The notes beneath the pieces were generated by a model, which did not search any database, was not told the origin of the DNA, and saw nothing but the letters and a program-made list of their open reading frames with translations. Below, one piece after another: positions 21,071 to 29,130 of a DNA stretch of 56,793 bases. Positions within the stretch are counted from its first letter, which is position 1, and each line of letters opens with the position of its first letter. Source of the stretch: a virus. The stretch is taken from positions 1 through 56,793 of IMG/VR virus record IMGVR_UViG_3300042509_002617. One strand, written 5' to 3'. Made by a program: the position numbers and the translations under genes.

Positions 21071-22539
21071 CACTGAAAGCAGCCGATCTGTTCTGTGGTG
21101 CCGGCGGGACTTCCTGCGGTGCCGAGTCAACCGGGGCCGCGCGAGTTGCGTTTGCCCTGAACCACTGGTCGACTGCGGTCGAGACCCACAGCAGAAACTT
21201 CCCCCACGCCAAGCACGTGAACTCGCGGCTGGACCAGACCAGCCCGGGGGAGTGCGGGAAGATCGATCTCCTGTTCGCCTCCCCGGAATGCACACATCAC
21301 AGCCGAGCCCGAGGCGGTCGCCCCACCAGCGATCAACAGCGGTCTGGGGCGTGGGACGTGATGAAGTGGATTGAGCATCACCGGCCTTCGTGGGTGGTGG
21401 TCGAGAACGTCGTGGAGTTCGAGCAGTGGGGGCCGGTCGATGACCGAGGCATCCCGCTGAAGTCTCGCCGGGGGGCGTTCTTCCATGCGTGGATCGCTGC
21501 CATCGAGGCGGCCGGGTACGTGGTCGACTGGCGACACCTGAACGCGGCGGACTTTGGCGCGGCGACCAGTCGCAACCGTTTGTTTGTGGTGGCGAGGAAA
21601 GGGCGGAGAGCCCCGGTGTTCCCGGAGCCCACCCGCCGCAAGGGAACTGGTCGGACACTCCCAGGCATGGGCCTTCCAAGCTGGCGGACGGCTGCCGAGG
21701 TGATCGATTGGAGCCTGCCGTGTCCGTCGATCTTCAGCCGCAAGCGACCTCTGGCGGACAAGACCATTGCCCGGATTGAGGCTGGCCTGCGGCGATTCGT
21801 GGGGCCGTTCGTGGCCAGTTGGACGAACACCGAGAGCAGCTCGAACTACGAGTACTCCCCAGATCGCCCCCTGCCGACAGTGTTGACGAAGGCCCACATG
21901 GGGCTGGCCGTGCCGTACACGGTCGAGGTGAACCACGGCGGCAATGATTCCCGGACAGCTACGCTCGATGCTCCGATTGGAACGGCGAGCTGCAAGAACG
22001 GCCGGGGGCTGGCCCTGCCGTACATCGTGCCGAACTTCGGCGAACGTGACGGCCAGACTCCACGGACCCACGGGGTCGACGTTCCAGCGCCGGCCATCAC
22101 GGGCCACGGGGCGGGGCAACTGGCGGTGCCGTACATGGTTCGGTCAGCGCACGGCGACAATGGCGGCGATCGCATCCATGAGTTGAAAGCCGCGTTGCCA
22201 ACTGTGACGACATCGAAAGATTTCGCTTTGGCCGTACCGTTCCTGACCCACTTCTATGGCAACTCCGGGGCGTCGCCCATTTCCGATCCGGTCGACACCA
22301 TCACCACAGTTGACCGGCACTCACTCGCCGTCGCCAGCCTGGTGAAGACCATGCACGAACTGCACGTCGTCGACGTGGGGTTCCGGATGTTGCAGAACCA
22401 CGAGCTGGCGGCCGCTCAGGGGTTCCCAGGCGAGTATGTGTTCTGCGGCAGCAAGGCCGACATCACCCGCCAGATCGGCAACTCGGTCTCCCCGCCGGTC
22501 GCGGCGGCGATCACCCGAGCAATTGCGGGGGTGGCATGA
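21067..22539 (+). CDS. C5-cytosine DNA methyltransferase
   Basis: A 490-residue Dcm-type enzyme. Motif I is DLFCGAGG (7-14), motif IV is ASPECTHHS (about 71-79), where PEC replaces the usual PCQ with the catalytic Cys kept in a phage-type variant, motif VI is VVENVVEF (about 112), and late motifs include AAQGFPGEY and QIGNSVSPPVA. The recognition region (about 260-410) contains three or four similar LAVPY-type units. It methylates cytosine C5, probably to protect phage DNA from host restriction. No partner endonuclease is seen. Confidence 0.93.
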   Translation: MTLKAADLFCGAGGTSCGAESTGAARVAFALNHWSTAVETHSRNFPHAKHVNSRLDQTSPGECGKIDLLFASPECTHHSRARGGRPTSDQQRSGAWDVMKWIEHHRPSWVVVENVVEFEQWGPVDDRGIPLKSRRGAFFHAWIAAIEAAGYVVDWRHLNAADFGAATSRNRLFVVARKGRRAPVFPEPTRRKGTGRTLPGMGLPSWRTAAEVIDWSLPCPSIFSRKRPLADKTIARIEAGLRRFVGPFVASWTNTESSSNYEYSPDRPLPTVLTKAHMGLAVPYTVEVNHGGNDSRTATLDAPIGTASCKNGRGLALPYIVPNFGERDGQTPRTHGVDVPAPAITGHGAGQLAVPYMVRSAHGDNGGDRIHELKAALPTVTTSKDFALAVPFLTHFYGNSGASPISDPVDTITTVDRHSLAVASLVKTMHELHVVDVGFRMLQNHELAAAQGFPGEYVFCGSKADITRQIGNSVSPPVAAAITRAIAGVA

Positions 22540-22754
22540 TGGTTCCCGATATCGTGCCCCGGCTGCCAGAATCCATTTGGGTCGTCGGCACCAAAAAGTA
22601 CGGCGGCTGGATGATCCTCGGCATTGAGTACGACGCCAATTCGGCAGTCATGCTGAAGCGCCACAAAAAACGCGAGGGGATTGAGGCAACGATCGTGCGA
22701 TACCCGATTGAGGGGCATCGCATTCACAAAAACAACGGCGGCGGCGCTCGTTGA
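22536..22754 (+). CDS. Hypothetical protein (72 aa)
   Basis: A 72-residue basic protein (GWMILGIEYDANSAVMLKRH) probably forming a small beta-barrel. Its ATG overlaps the methyltransferase stop. It precedes the sliding-clamp gene by 31 bases. No family recognised. Confidence 0.5.
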   Translation: MMVPDIVPRLPESIWVVGTKKYGGWMILGIEYDANSAVMLKRHKKREGIEATIVRYPIEGHRIHKNNGGGAR

Positions 22755-22785
22755 AGAGTTCGTAACACAACAGGAGTCGAGTCGA

Positions 22786-23916
22786 GTGGAAAACGTCATC
22801 CAGTGCCCCCGCGAACAATTGGCCCGAGCATTCCGGGCAATCGAGCCACTGCAAGGCCGGTCGACCATCTCGGCACACGGTCTGGCCGATCTCGTGATCC
22901 GCGAGGGCCGACCCGCGCAGCTGATCGCGATGAACGGCGACATGCACGTCTGGCAGGACCTGGAGGCGACCGGCCGACGGGACGGGTCGGTCCTGCTGCC
23001 GATCGGCCGGGTCTCGCAGATGCTGAAGGCCCTGACCGGCGAGACGGTCGAGATCGAGATCCGAAAGGCGTCGATCAAGATCAGCGACAAGGACCGGGAC
23101 AACGGCTACGTCATCGGCTGGACCGAGGACAACTGGCCAGAGCCCCCGACCGACACGGTCGAGCCGACGATCCACATCAACGCGGGCCATTTCCTGACGA
23201 TGATGGAGCGGGTGTTGTTCGCCTGCGACACCGAGTCGACCAAGTACGCTCTGAGTGGGATCTGCCTGGATGTGGAGGACAATGTCCTGCGGGCCGTCGC
23301 GACCGATACGCGGCGGCTGGTGGGCTGTTTCCGGGCCTGCCTGACCACCGGGGAGCGAAAGAGCCCCTCGGTAATCATCCCATTGTCAGCCGTGCGGGTT
23401 CTGCAGCGGATGGTTCCGAACACGCCCGCGGACATCAATCTGCACTGGGACGACCGGTCATTCACCGCGATCTGGGACGGTGGCCGCATGCGGTCGAAAT
23501 CGGTCGACGGCAGGTTCCCCGCGTGGGAGAGCTGCATGCCGGCGCCCGAGTCGATCACCGAGCGGATCGAGCTACCCAGCGCCCCGCTGAAGGCGGCCCT
23601 CAACGCGGCCCGGGTGGTCCACAACGCGGAGTCCCACGGGGTCGACCTTCGGTTCCGGAACAACGTGCTGACCGTGATTGCGGAGTCGACCGATGGGAAA
23701 GCCTCGATGGAGCTGCCGGTCTGTGCGCAGCAGTCGGAACAGTTCACAATCTCGATCGACCCGAAGTTCGTGCTCGAATGGCTGGCGACCCACCCGGCGA
23801 CAACGACCATCGTTGCCGAGCTGCAGGACAGCGAAAGCGGGATGGTCCTGCGTCCGCAGGGTGCCGACCAGATGAATGAGTTCAACATTGTCATGCCACT
23901 TTCACGGGACCGATGA
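22786..23916 (+). CDS. dnaN: DNA polymerase III beta subunit (sliding clamp)
   Basis: A 376-residue protein of normal DnaN length. Three clamp-type repeats are visible: the N-terminal domain (REQLARAFRAIEP, DGSVLLPIGRVSQMLKAL), a middle domain (GHFLTMMERVLFACDTESTKYALSGICLDV, ATDTRRLVGC) and a C-terminal domain (VDGRFPAWESCMP, LKAALNAARVV, ending FNIVMPLSRDR). The clamp encircles DNA and gives polymerase processivity. No phage DNA polymerase is found in this genome, so it must work with, or redirect, the host replisome. GTG 22786 has GGAG 9 bases upstream. Confidence 0.9.
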   Translation: MENVIQCPREQLARAFRAIEPLQGRSTISAHGLADLVIREGRPAQLIAMNGDMHVWQDLEATGRRDGSVLLPIGRVSQMLKALTGETVEIEIRKASIKISDKDRDNGYVIGWTEDNWPEPPTDTVEPTIHINAGHFLTMMERVLFACDTESTKYALSGICLDVEDNVLRAVATDTRRLVGCFRACLTTGERKSPSVIIPLSAVRVLQRMVPNTPADINLHWDDRSFTAIWDGGRMRSKSVDGRFPAWESCMPAPESITERIELPSAPLKAALNAARVVHNAESHGVDLRFRNNVLTVIAESTDGKASMELPVCAQQSEQFTISIDPKFVLEWLATHPATTTIVAELQDSESGMVLRPQGADQMNEFNIVMPLSRDR

Positions 23917-24662
23917 GCATGCAAACAAAACTGGAAGTGACCTGGACCCGGCCAGCCGAGATTGTCGAGGTGGTCACGTGGAACACCCTGCGGCTGCGGG
24001 TTGATGTGGGGTTTCACACCTGGCGGCGAGTGGCTGCCAACCTGACCGACGGCTGGTTCTCCAGTCCGAGCGAATCGGTGGACCTCGTGGAGAAGTGGGT
24101 CGAGTCGCACAGCGGGTTCACAGTGCGGACCAAGAAACGCTCCGAGAAACACCGCGATCACGCCGACTACCTGGTGCAGGTGCAGGGGACCAACAACCAG
24201 ACCGGCGAGCGGGACGATCTGCTTTACGATTTGACTCGGGCGATGCGGCCCCACTCGAAGAATCCCCCCGCGAAGCCCGAGACCCTGGCGGTCGACTGGA
24301 CGTTCAGTGCCGACATGACCCGCCTGGTCGACGGCGACACGCAGGAGCTGACGGTCGACGCCGGATTCCACACCGACCGAGCTGTCACACTGCGGCTGCT
24401 GGGGGTCAACACTCCGGAGGTCAAGGGGGCGAGCCGGCCCGCCGGACTGGCCGCCTCTGAGTTCTCTCGCCTGTGGTACGAGTCCCACGACGATCTGGTG
24501 ATCCAGACCCGGAAGGACGTGAAGCGGTCGACCGACGCTTTCCGGCGGTACCTGGTCACAGTCCAAGGCCGCAACGTCACCACCAACGTTCGCGAAGACC
24601 TCGCCCAGGCGTTGCTGGGGGCCCACCACGCGGTGCCGTTCATGGAGGACAAGTCGCAGTGA
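23913..24662 (+). CDS. SNase-like (staphylococcal nuclease fold) protein, duplicated
   Basis: A 249-residue protein with two related halves. The C-terminal half has the SNase signature LVDGDTQELTVDAGF ... LRLLGVNTPEVKG (about 145-170). The N-terminal half repeats the layout (EVVTWNTLRLRVDVGFHTWRRV) without the TPE segment and looks degenerate. It could be a DNA/RNA nuclease or only a nucleic-acid-binding protein. It lies between the sliding clamp and a GNAT gene, overlapping both by ATGA/GTGA. Confidence 0.72.
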   Translation: MSMQTKLEVTWTRPAEIVEVVTWNTLRLRVDVGFHTWRRVAANLTDGWFSSPSESVDLVEKWVESHSGFTVRTKKRSEKHRDHADYLVQVQGTNNQTGERDDLLYDLTRAMRPHSKNPPAKPETLAVDWTFSADMTRLVDGDTQELTVDAGFHTDRAVTLRLLGVNTPEVKGASRPAGLAASEFSRLWYESHDDLVIQTRKDVKRSTDAFRRYLVTVQGRNVTTNVREDLAQALLGAHHAVPFMEDKSQ

Positions 24663-25120
24663 ACACTGTCGCACGGATGCAGCTCAGGCGAATGTCGCCA
24701 GTGAATCTCCCTCAGGTATTGCAGATCGAGGAGGCCAGCTTCGCAACGCATTGGAATCAACACGACTTCGAAAGGGTGATGGCGAACACCGCCCGCCTGT
24801 ATTCGTGCCGCGTCATCACCGGGGCCATCCCCGGGAAGGTGCTGGCCTATGCAGTGTGGGAGCGGCATGAAGACCACTGGCAACTGCTCAACCTGGCGGT
24901 TGACCCAGACCACCGGCGAATGGGGCTGGGGCGGAAAATGATCGAGACGACGGCGAAGCACGGGCTGCCGTTGACCGCCAACGTCGTCGAGACCAACCTC
25001 CCGGCACAGATCTGGCTGCGGGAAATCGGCTGGCGTTGCACGATGATCCTGTCCGGGATCTACGCCGACTCCGACCGATCCGCGTACCGATTCGAGAAGC
25101 ACCATGACTGTGAAGCCTGA
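24659..25120 (+). CDS. GNAT acetyltransferase (RimI-like)
   Basis: A 153-residue protein. VLQIEEASFATHW matches the RimI N terminus, and LLNLAVDPDHRRMGLGRKMI contains the acetyl-CoA binding RRxGxG motif, followed by VVETNLPAQIWLREIGW. It acetylates an amino group on a protein or small molecule; the target is unknown. The GTG start overlaps the SNase stop. Confidence 0.88.
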   Translation: MNTVARMQLRRMSPVNLPQVLQIEEASFATHWNQHDFERVMANTARLYSCRVITGAIPGKVLAYAVWERHEDHWQLLNLAVDPDHRRMGLGRKMIETTAKHGLPLTANVVETNLPAQIWLREIGWRCTMILSGIYADSDRSAYRFEKHHDCEA

Positions 25121-25292
25121 GCACGATCCCGAGTGGATCCGGTGGATGAACGGCACCGCGGTCAAGCGTCTGGCGATGGCACACCGCATTCCCGAGATGC
25201 AGGCCCAACGGTGGCTCGACACGGCACGGACGGCGTTTCAGGGACGGACCACGGGCCCCGACTATAGGCCCCCACCAACGCAAAATCGGTGA
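25104..25292 (+). CDS. Hypothetical protein (62 aa)
   Basis: A 62-residue protein overlapping the acetyltransferase end by 17 bases. It contains a possible HTH-like helix pair (AVKRLAMAHRIPEMQAQRWL) and a Pro-rich tail. It ends directly at the operator at 25292, closing the long operon. No family recognised. Confidence 0.5.
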   Translation: MTVKPEHDPEWIRWMNGTAVKRLAMAHRIPEMQAQRWLDTARTAFQGRTTGPDYRPPPTQNR

Positions 25293-25312
25293 CCAGTGTT
25301 GTCGTCACTGGT
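25292..25312. promoter_or_regulatory. 21-bp inverted-repeat operator
   Basis: ACCAGTGTT-gtc-GTCACTGGT matches the recurring consensus at 16 of 18 arm positions. It starts at the end of the 25104 gene. A possible -35 (TTGTCG) runs through the centre with TGCAAA 18 bases on, and a terminator follows. Confidence 0.7.
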
Positions 25313-25331
25313 TAAAAACTGTTGCAAAAGA

Positions 25332-25375
25332 CCGACCGGTTTGGCAGACTGAAGCCTTGACCGGTCGGGTTTTTT
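25332..25375 (+). terminator. Intrinsic terminator
   Basis: CCGACCGGT (25332-25340) pairs with ACCGGTCGG (25360-25368) across a 19-base loop, followed by G and six T (25370-25375). It separates the metabolic operon from the membrane and lysis-type genes. Confidence 0.88.
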
Positions 25376-25397
25376 CATTCTCGCGAGACGCCCCATC

Positions 25398-25607
25398 ATG
25401 CAACAGACCATCGTTGCCGCCCTGGAACGGGCGATTCTCAACCTGCTCCCAAAGCTCGAACCGCTGTTGCTTCAGGCCGCGCGGAACGTGGCGGTCGGCA
25501 TGATCAACGCAGCCAAGTCGCACTCGCTGCCGGACCGGTACAAGTGGGCCGAGCCCATCATCGATCAGGTCGGCGACCAGCTCTTGGCGGCAATCAATCA
25601 GCCCTGA
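25398..25607 (+). CDS. Hypothetical helical protein (69 aa)
   Basis: A 69-residue amphipathic helical protein (ALERAILNLLPKLEPLLLQA). It is the first gene after the terminator and begins the membrane/lysis-type region. It could be a cytosolic partner of the following membrane proteins. No family recognised. Confidence 0.5.
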   Translation: MQQTIVAALERAILNLLPKLEPLLLQAARNVAVGMINAAKSHSLPDRYKWAEPIIDQVGDQLLAAINQP

Positions 25608-25611
25608 TGCG

Positions 25612-25833
25612 ATGGACCCCTACGCCGCCTGGCTTGTGGCGCAGGCCACAACGTCGCAGTCGGCAGCGGCTGAAACCCTCGCCCGGTTGATTCTGTCGAC
25701 CACGGCGGTCGGTCTGCTGATGGGGTTGGTTCTGGTGACGGTGTTTGCGGTTTGGATCTCGGTTCGGCTGAGGAGGATGGAACAGTGTCTCGAACGGATG
25801 CGGGAGAACCGCGAGTCGGAGCGGACCCGGTAA
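25612..25833 (+). CDS. Small membrane protein (holin candidate)
   Basis: A 73-residue protein with one strong transmembrane helix (STTAVGLLMGLVLVTVFAVWI) and a basic charged tail (RLRRMEQCLERMRENRE). Its size, single helix and position upstream of a secreted-type protease make it one of several holin candidates in this region. Function inferred from context only. Confidence 0.5.
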   Translation: MDPYAAWLVAQATTSQSAAAETLARLILSTTAVGLLMGLVLVTVFAVWISVRLRRMEQCLERMRENRESERTR

Positions 25834-26048
25834 ACCCGGGGATTCCGCCCGCCTCGATCAGCCTGATGTTGCGGTGGTGGAACTGGCTCTGGGGAACTGA
25901 GACGCCAGCCCCCGCGCCGGCACCGCCTCCCGAGCCCCCGCCACCTCGCCCCCCGGAACAGCCCGTCGCCATGCGTGGCGATATGTCTGGCGATGACTGG
26001 CCGTCCATCGTGCCATTCCACAGCGAGGGCCCCACCCGTGACTGCTGA
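25785..26048 (+). CDS. Proline-rich small protein (87 aa)
   Basis: An 87-residue protein from GTG 25785 with a very good AGGAGG 8 bases upstream, overlapping the previous gene by 49 bases. It has a short hydrophobic aromatic segment (ISLMLRWWNWLWG) and a long Pro/Ala/Glu linker (PAPAPAPPPEPPPPRPPEQP). Pro-rich spans can cross the periplasm. Function unknown. Confidence 0.45.
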   Translation: MSRTDAGEPRVGADPVNPGIPPASISLMLRWWNWLWGTETPAPAPAPPPEPPPPRPPEQPVAMRGDMSGDDWPSIVPFHSEGPTRDC

Positions 26049-26466
26049 ACAGAGCATTCACCCGCCGATGCCAAGCGTGGCCCCAGTGCCGGGGGAGGAT
26101 ATCCGGTGGACGACTGCCAAGGCGTTGCTGGGGTGGGCCAGCACCCAAAACCCGCTGGTCGTGCTCTGCCTGATGATGCTGGGCCTCGCGGGGTACATGG
26201 CGCACTACTCGATCAACACCGCGATCCCCGCCCACCTGGAGTCGATCCAGAAGGGGTACGAGACGATCCAACACGAGCACGCAAAGGAACGCGAGCGTGC
26301 CGACCGCGAGCATCGTCAGCACTACGAGACACTGGCAACACAGATGCAGCAGACGGCCAAAGAGATCCGCGACGTGACCAAAGCGCAGGAGACCCTCATC
26401 CGCGAGTTCCTGTTGCCAGCCGGACGCAGGCCCGCGGGCGTCGGATCCCCCCGGGAGGCCGAATGA
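26038..26466 (+). CDS. Membrane protein with coiled-coil
   Basis: A 142-residue protein from GTG 26038. One transmembrane helix (PLVVLCLMMLGLAGYMAHYS) is followed by a charged coiled-coil (IQHEHAKERERADREHRQHY). This layout is compatible with an i-spanin-like protein. A lipoprotein that could act as the partner is encoded at 26935. Assignment is tentative. Confidence 0.5.
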   Translation: MTAEQSIHPPMPSVAPVPGEDIRWTTAKALLGWASTQNPLVVLCLMMLGLAGYMAHYSINTAIPAHLESIQKGYETIQHEHAKERERADREHRQHYETLATQMQQTAKEIRDVTKAQETLIREFLLPAGRRPAGVGSPREAE

Positions 26467-26942
26467 TGGCCACCTTGTTGCAACTGATCGCGTCCCTGGC
26501 CCAGTGGGTGATGCTGGCCCTCGGGGGCATCAACGCGACCCGGCTGAGCACACCCGACACGGAGGCCAGCCCCGGGGACTACGCGGCTTACGTTGGGGGG
26601 CCCTTGGCAGCGTCAGCGGTGAGCTGGATTGTGCGGCGGCTGACCAAGGCGATGAAGGCACCGGCCGACCCTGCGCCGGCTGCCGTCACTCCGAGCCCCC
26701 TCGGGGAGTTCCTGCGGGAGGTGTTCACCGCACCGCCTGGAATTACGGCGACCCCAGCTCCCCCCCTTGCGCCCGGAGCTGCTCCCCTTGTGCCGGTAGC
26801 TCCCCCTCTTGCGCCCCCGCCTCCCCCGGCCGACTGGTTGCATGCCGACGCGGGGCGGATCGTTGCTCGACTCACCCAGGAGGGCCGCATCAACGACGCC
26901 GAGCGGTTCCTCGGCTTGCTGAAGGAGACCGGCCATGAGTGA
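26463..26942 (+). CDS. Membrane protein with proline-rich linker
   Basis: A 159-residue protein. The N terminus has one or two hydrophobic helices (LLQLIASLAQWVMLALGGI and GGPLAASAVSWIV). A Pro/Ala-rich spacer (about 100-125) follows, then a C-terminal helical domain (GRIVARLTQEGRINDAERFL). Starts and ends overlap neighbours by ATGA. It could be a holin or envelope-spanning protein. No family recognised. Confidence 0.5.
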   Translation: MMATLLQLIASLAQWVMLALGGINATRLSTPDTEASPGDYAAYVGGPLAASAVSWIVRRLTKAMKAPADPAPAAVTPSPLGEFLREVFTAPPGITATPAPPLAPGAAPLVPVAPPLAPPPPPADWLHADAGRIVARLTQEGRINDAERFLGLLKETGHE

Positions 26943-27417
26943 GAGAAAACTCGGCCCCGTCGAGCTGGCGGTGTACGTCGTCTGCCTGATGCTGCTCGTG
27001 GTTGGCATGTCGCTGTTGTTTGCGGGCTGCGCCCCCGAGGGAGGGACCGCCAAGGCCCGCAAGATTCAACCCCAGGAGCACAGCGACGACCCCAAGCCCC
27101 CGGATCCCGAGCCCCAGCGGAAACGGTCGGTGACCCCGGCCGAGTTCCGGTCGCCACAGGCCAAGCGGATCGACGCGGCGTTCGAATCGTACAGGCTGGG
27201 GATGGGCAAGGGGTGGCGGGATGCGGCCAATCAACAGCCCCCTGCCAAGTCGTGGGACGAAGCCTATGCCCGCGTGAAACGCAACAACTTCGCCGAGCGG
27301 GAGGCAGCGTTTGCCCCGTTCGCGGAGGACCTGGACAAGCTGACCGAGGGGAAGCAGTTCTCGCCCGAGCTGTTCCGCGAGATTGCCGACACCGTCGCCA
27401 AGGCCCTGGAGGAGTGA
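26935..27417 (+). CDS. Membrane lipoprotein candidate
   Basis: A 160-residue protein with a hydrophobic N-terminal segment (VYVVCLMLLVVGMSLLFAGC) ending in a lipobox LFAGC, cleavage predicted before Cys about 31. The mature part is Pro-rich and then helical. It could be an outer-membrane partner of the coiled-coil membrane protein at 26038 or of the protease downstream. Function inferred. Confidence 0.6.
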   Translation: MSERKLGPVELAVYVVCLMLLVVGMSLLFAGCAPEGGTAKARKIQPQEHSDDPKPPDPEPQRKRSVTPAEFRSPQAKRIDAAFESYRLGMGKGWRDAANQQPPAKSWDEAYARVKRNNFAEREAAFAPFAEDLDKLTEGKQFSPELFREIADTVAKALEE

Positions 27418-27418
27418 C

Positions 27419-28303
27419 ATGAGTCTCGACGCAGTGGCCCCCCTCCCCCCGGGTCTCGGTCTGGGGTGGAACGCGGAGGCCGAACAGCGACACACCCAGG
27501 CCCTCTCGCGTCTCGAGCGCCCGCTGGTCTCGGTCTCGGACACCGTCCGTCTCCCCCGCGAGTTGTGTCTGCGTCACTGGATGGAACTGGAGTTTCAGGG
27601 GGAGGTCCCCCAGTGTGCTGGAGCGGCGGTCACCCATGCGGCGCAGGCCCATGCGTGGGTGGTCGAGGGGCTCGACACGACCCAGCAGTCAATCGATCTG
27701 TCGATGAGCTTCAGTTGGCTGGCGGGCCGTGCTCTCGATGGCACCAGCCCGGCGGAGTACGACGCGGGCGCCACGATCTCGGGCGTGTGCCTCGCGGCCC
27801 ACACCACGGGCATGGTCACGGAGCAGCAGTTCCCATCGATCAAAGACCGGCGGCAGTGGAACGCCAGACAGCTGGCGGTGCTGAATCCGTCGAGTCTCGG
27901 CCAGTACTCGGCAATGCGAATCCGCGGACAAGCCCCGGTGCAATCGGCCGACCATGCGGAAGTGGTCATGGGGACCGGGCAGGGGTTTATCGTGTTCGGC
28001 GTGATGTGGAATGAGGGGTGGGCCTCGGTTGGCGACAAACCGATCGAGTCGATTCCCGGGGGTCGCAGTTACGGTGGTCATGCCCTCGCGCTGCTGGGGT
28101 ACACCCGGACGCACAGCGGGACCCTGTACCTGACGATCGCCAACAGCCACGGCCCGCGGTGGGGCCAGGGTGGATACCAGCGCATCCGGGCCGATCTCTG
28201 GTGGCAGATCATGCAGACCAGTCCGTTCGGTGCCCGCGTGCTGAGTGTCACGGATGAATTTTTCATTCGGCCGTTTCGAGGCTGGAAAGGAGTGCAAGGA
28301 TGA
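27419..28303 (+). CDS. Papain-like (C1-type) cysteine protease
   Basis: A 294-residue protein. Catalytic elements of the papain fold are visible: oxyanion Gln and nucleophile in QGEVPQCAGAAV (Cys about 66), the His box SYGGHALALLGY (His about 221) and the Asn box IANSHGPRWGQGGY (Asn about 242). A signal peptide is not obvious. In this position, after small membrane proteins and a lipoprotein and before a membrane thioredoxin-like protein, it may cleave envelope proteins or peptidoglycan peptides at lysis. No other endolysin was recognised in the genome. Confidence 0.82.
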   Translation: MSLDAVAPLPPGLGLGWNAEAEQRHTQALSRLERPLVSVSDTVRLPRELCLRHWMELEFQGEVPQCAGAAVTHAAQAHAWVVEGLDTTQQSIDLSMSFSWLAGRALDGTSPAEYDAGATISGVCLAAHTTGMVTEQQFPSIKDRRQWNARQLAVLNPSSLGQYSAMRIRGQAPVQSADHAEVVMGTGQGFIVFGVMWNEGWASVGDKPIESIPGGRSYGGHALALLGYTRTHSGTLYLTIANSHGPRWGQGGYQRIRADLWWQIMQTSPFGARVLSVTDEFFIRPFRGWKGVQG

Positions 28304-29130
28304 GATCGAGAGCGTGGAGCGTGTACCAAACGGCCATGTACCTCGGGGCGCTGGAGTGGATCTTGCTGGCGGGAATCATCGCGTGGGCCTGCGTGGGCTA
28401 CTGCGTGACGACCGAGGCCGCTCCCCCATTTTCGATTGCGAGCGAAGAGGCACCACCGATCAGTGGGACGAGGCAAGGAGTCGAACAGGCCACCGGAACG
28501 CCGCCACAGGATGTCGCGGTGACGAAGGACCTGCGTCCCCTGATCGTGGTGTACTCGAGCGCGAATTGCCCCGCCTGTGTCAGGTGGTCGACCTGGTGGC
28601 GAGAAAACCAGCGGGCCAGTCCGTTTCGGTTTGAGGTGTTGCCGACACCGGGGTGGGTGACCAGCTTCCCGGCGTTCCATTTCCAAAAACAGGATGGAAC
28701 ATGGGCGGTGGTCTATGGATGGAATGGGATCGATCCACTCCGGGCAGCCTGGCAGGCAAACAATCCTCGATGGGAGCCGGGGCCGGTTGACCAGACCGTG
28801 GGGGCCCCCGACCTGCAGGAGATCCTGCCTGTGGTGCAGCGGTTCGCGGGGAAGACTGGCAGATTCACGTTCGAGCCGGATTCGCCGGTCGACGCCCAAA
28901 TCAAGGACGGTCTGACCATCCGGTACCAATCGATCTCCGGCCGCTACGACGCCTCAGGTGAGCGACCGCGGGTTGTGTTTGACCAGCCGGTCCCGTCCGG
29001 CACCGTGACGGTCCCCTACACCCTTGGCGCGTGGCGGGTCGGCTACAAGGTCGAGTCGGCCACCCTGGAGCCCGGAGCAGTCGTCGTCGACACCAACCTG
29101 AAACGTGTGCGGATCGCCCTGGAGGACTGA
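28300..29130 (+). CDS. Membrane-anchored thioredoxin-like protein
   Basis: A 276-residue protein. An N-terminal transmembrane helix (WILLAGIIAWACVGYCV) precedes a thioredoxin-like domain with IVVYSSANCPACVRW, CPAC redox motif about residues 90-93, and a cis-Pro-like SFPAFHF. A C-terminal beta-rich domain (about 180-276) follows. It should face the periplasm and exchange disulfides. It overlaps the cysteine-protease gene by ATGA, so it may keep the protease cysteine reduced or assist its folding; this link is inferred. Confidence 0.8.
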   Translation: MRSRAWSVYQTAMYLGALEWILLAGIIAWACVGYCVTTEAAPPFSIASEEAPPISGTRQGVEQATGTPPQDVAVTKDLRPLIVVYSSANCPACVRWSTWWRENQRASPFRFEVLPTPGWVTSFPAFHFQKQDGTWAVVYGWNGIDPLRAAWQANNPRWEPGPVDQTVGAPDLQEILPVVQRFAGKTGRFTFEPDSPVDAQIKDGLTIRYQSISGRYDASGERPRVVFDQPVPSGTVTVPYTLGAWRVGYKVESATLEPGAVVVDTNLKRVRIALED

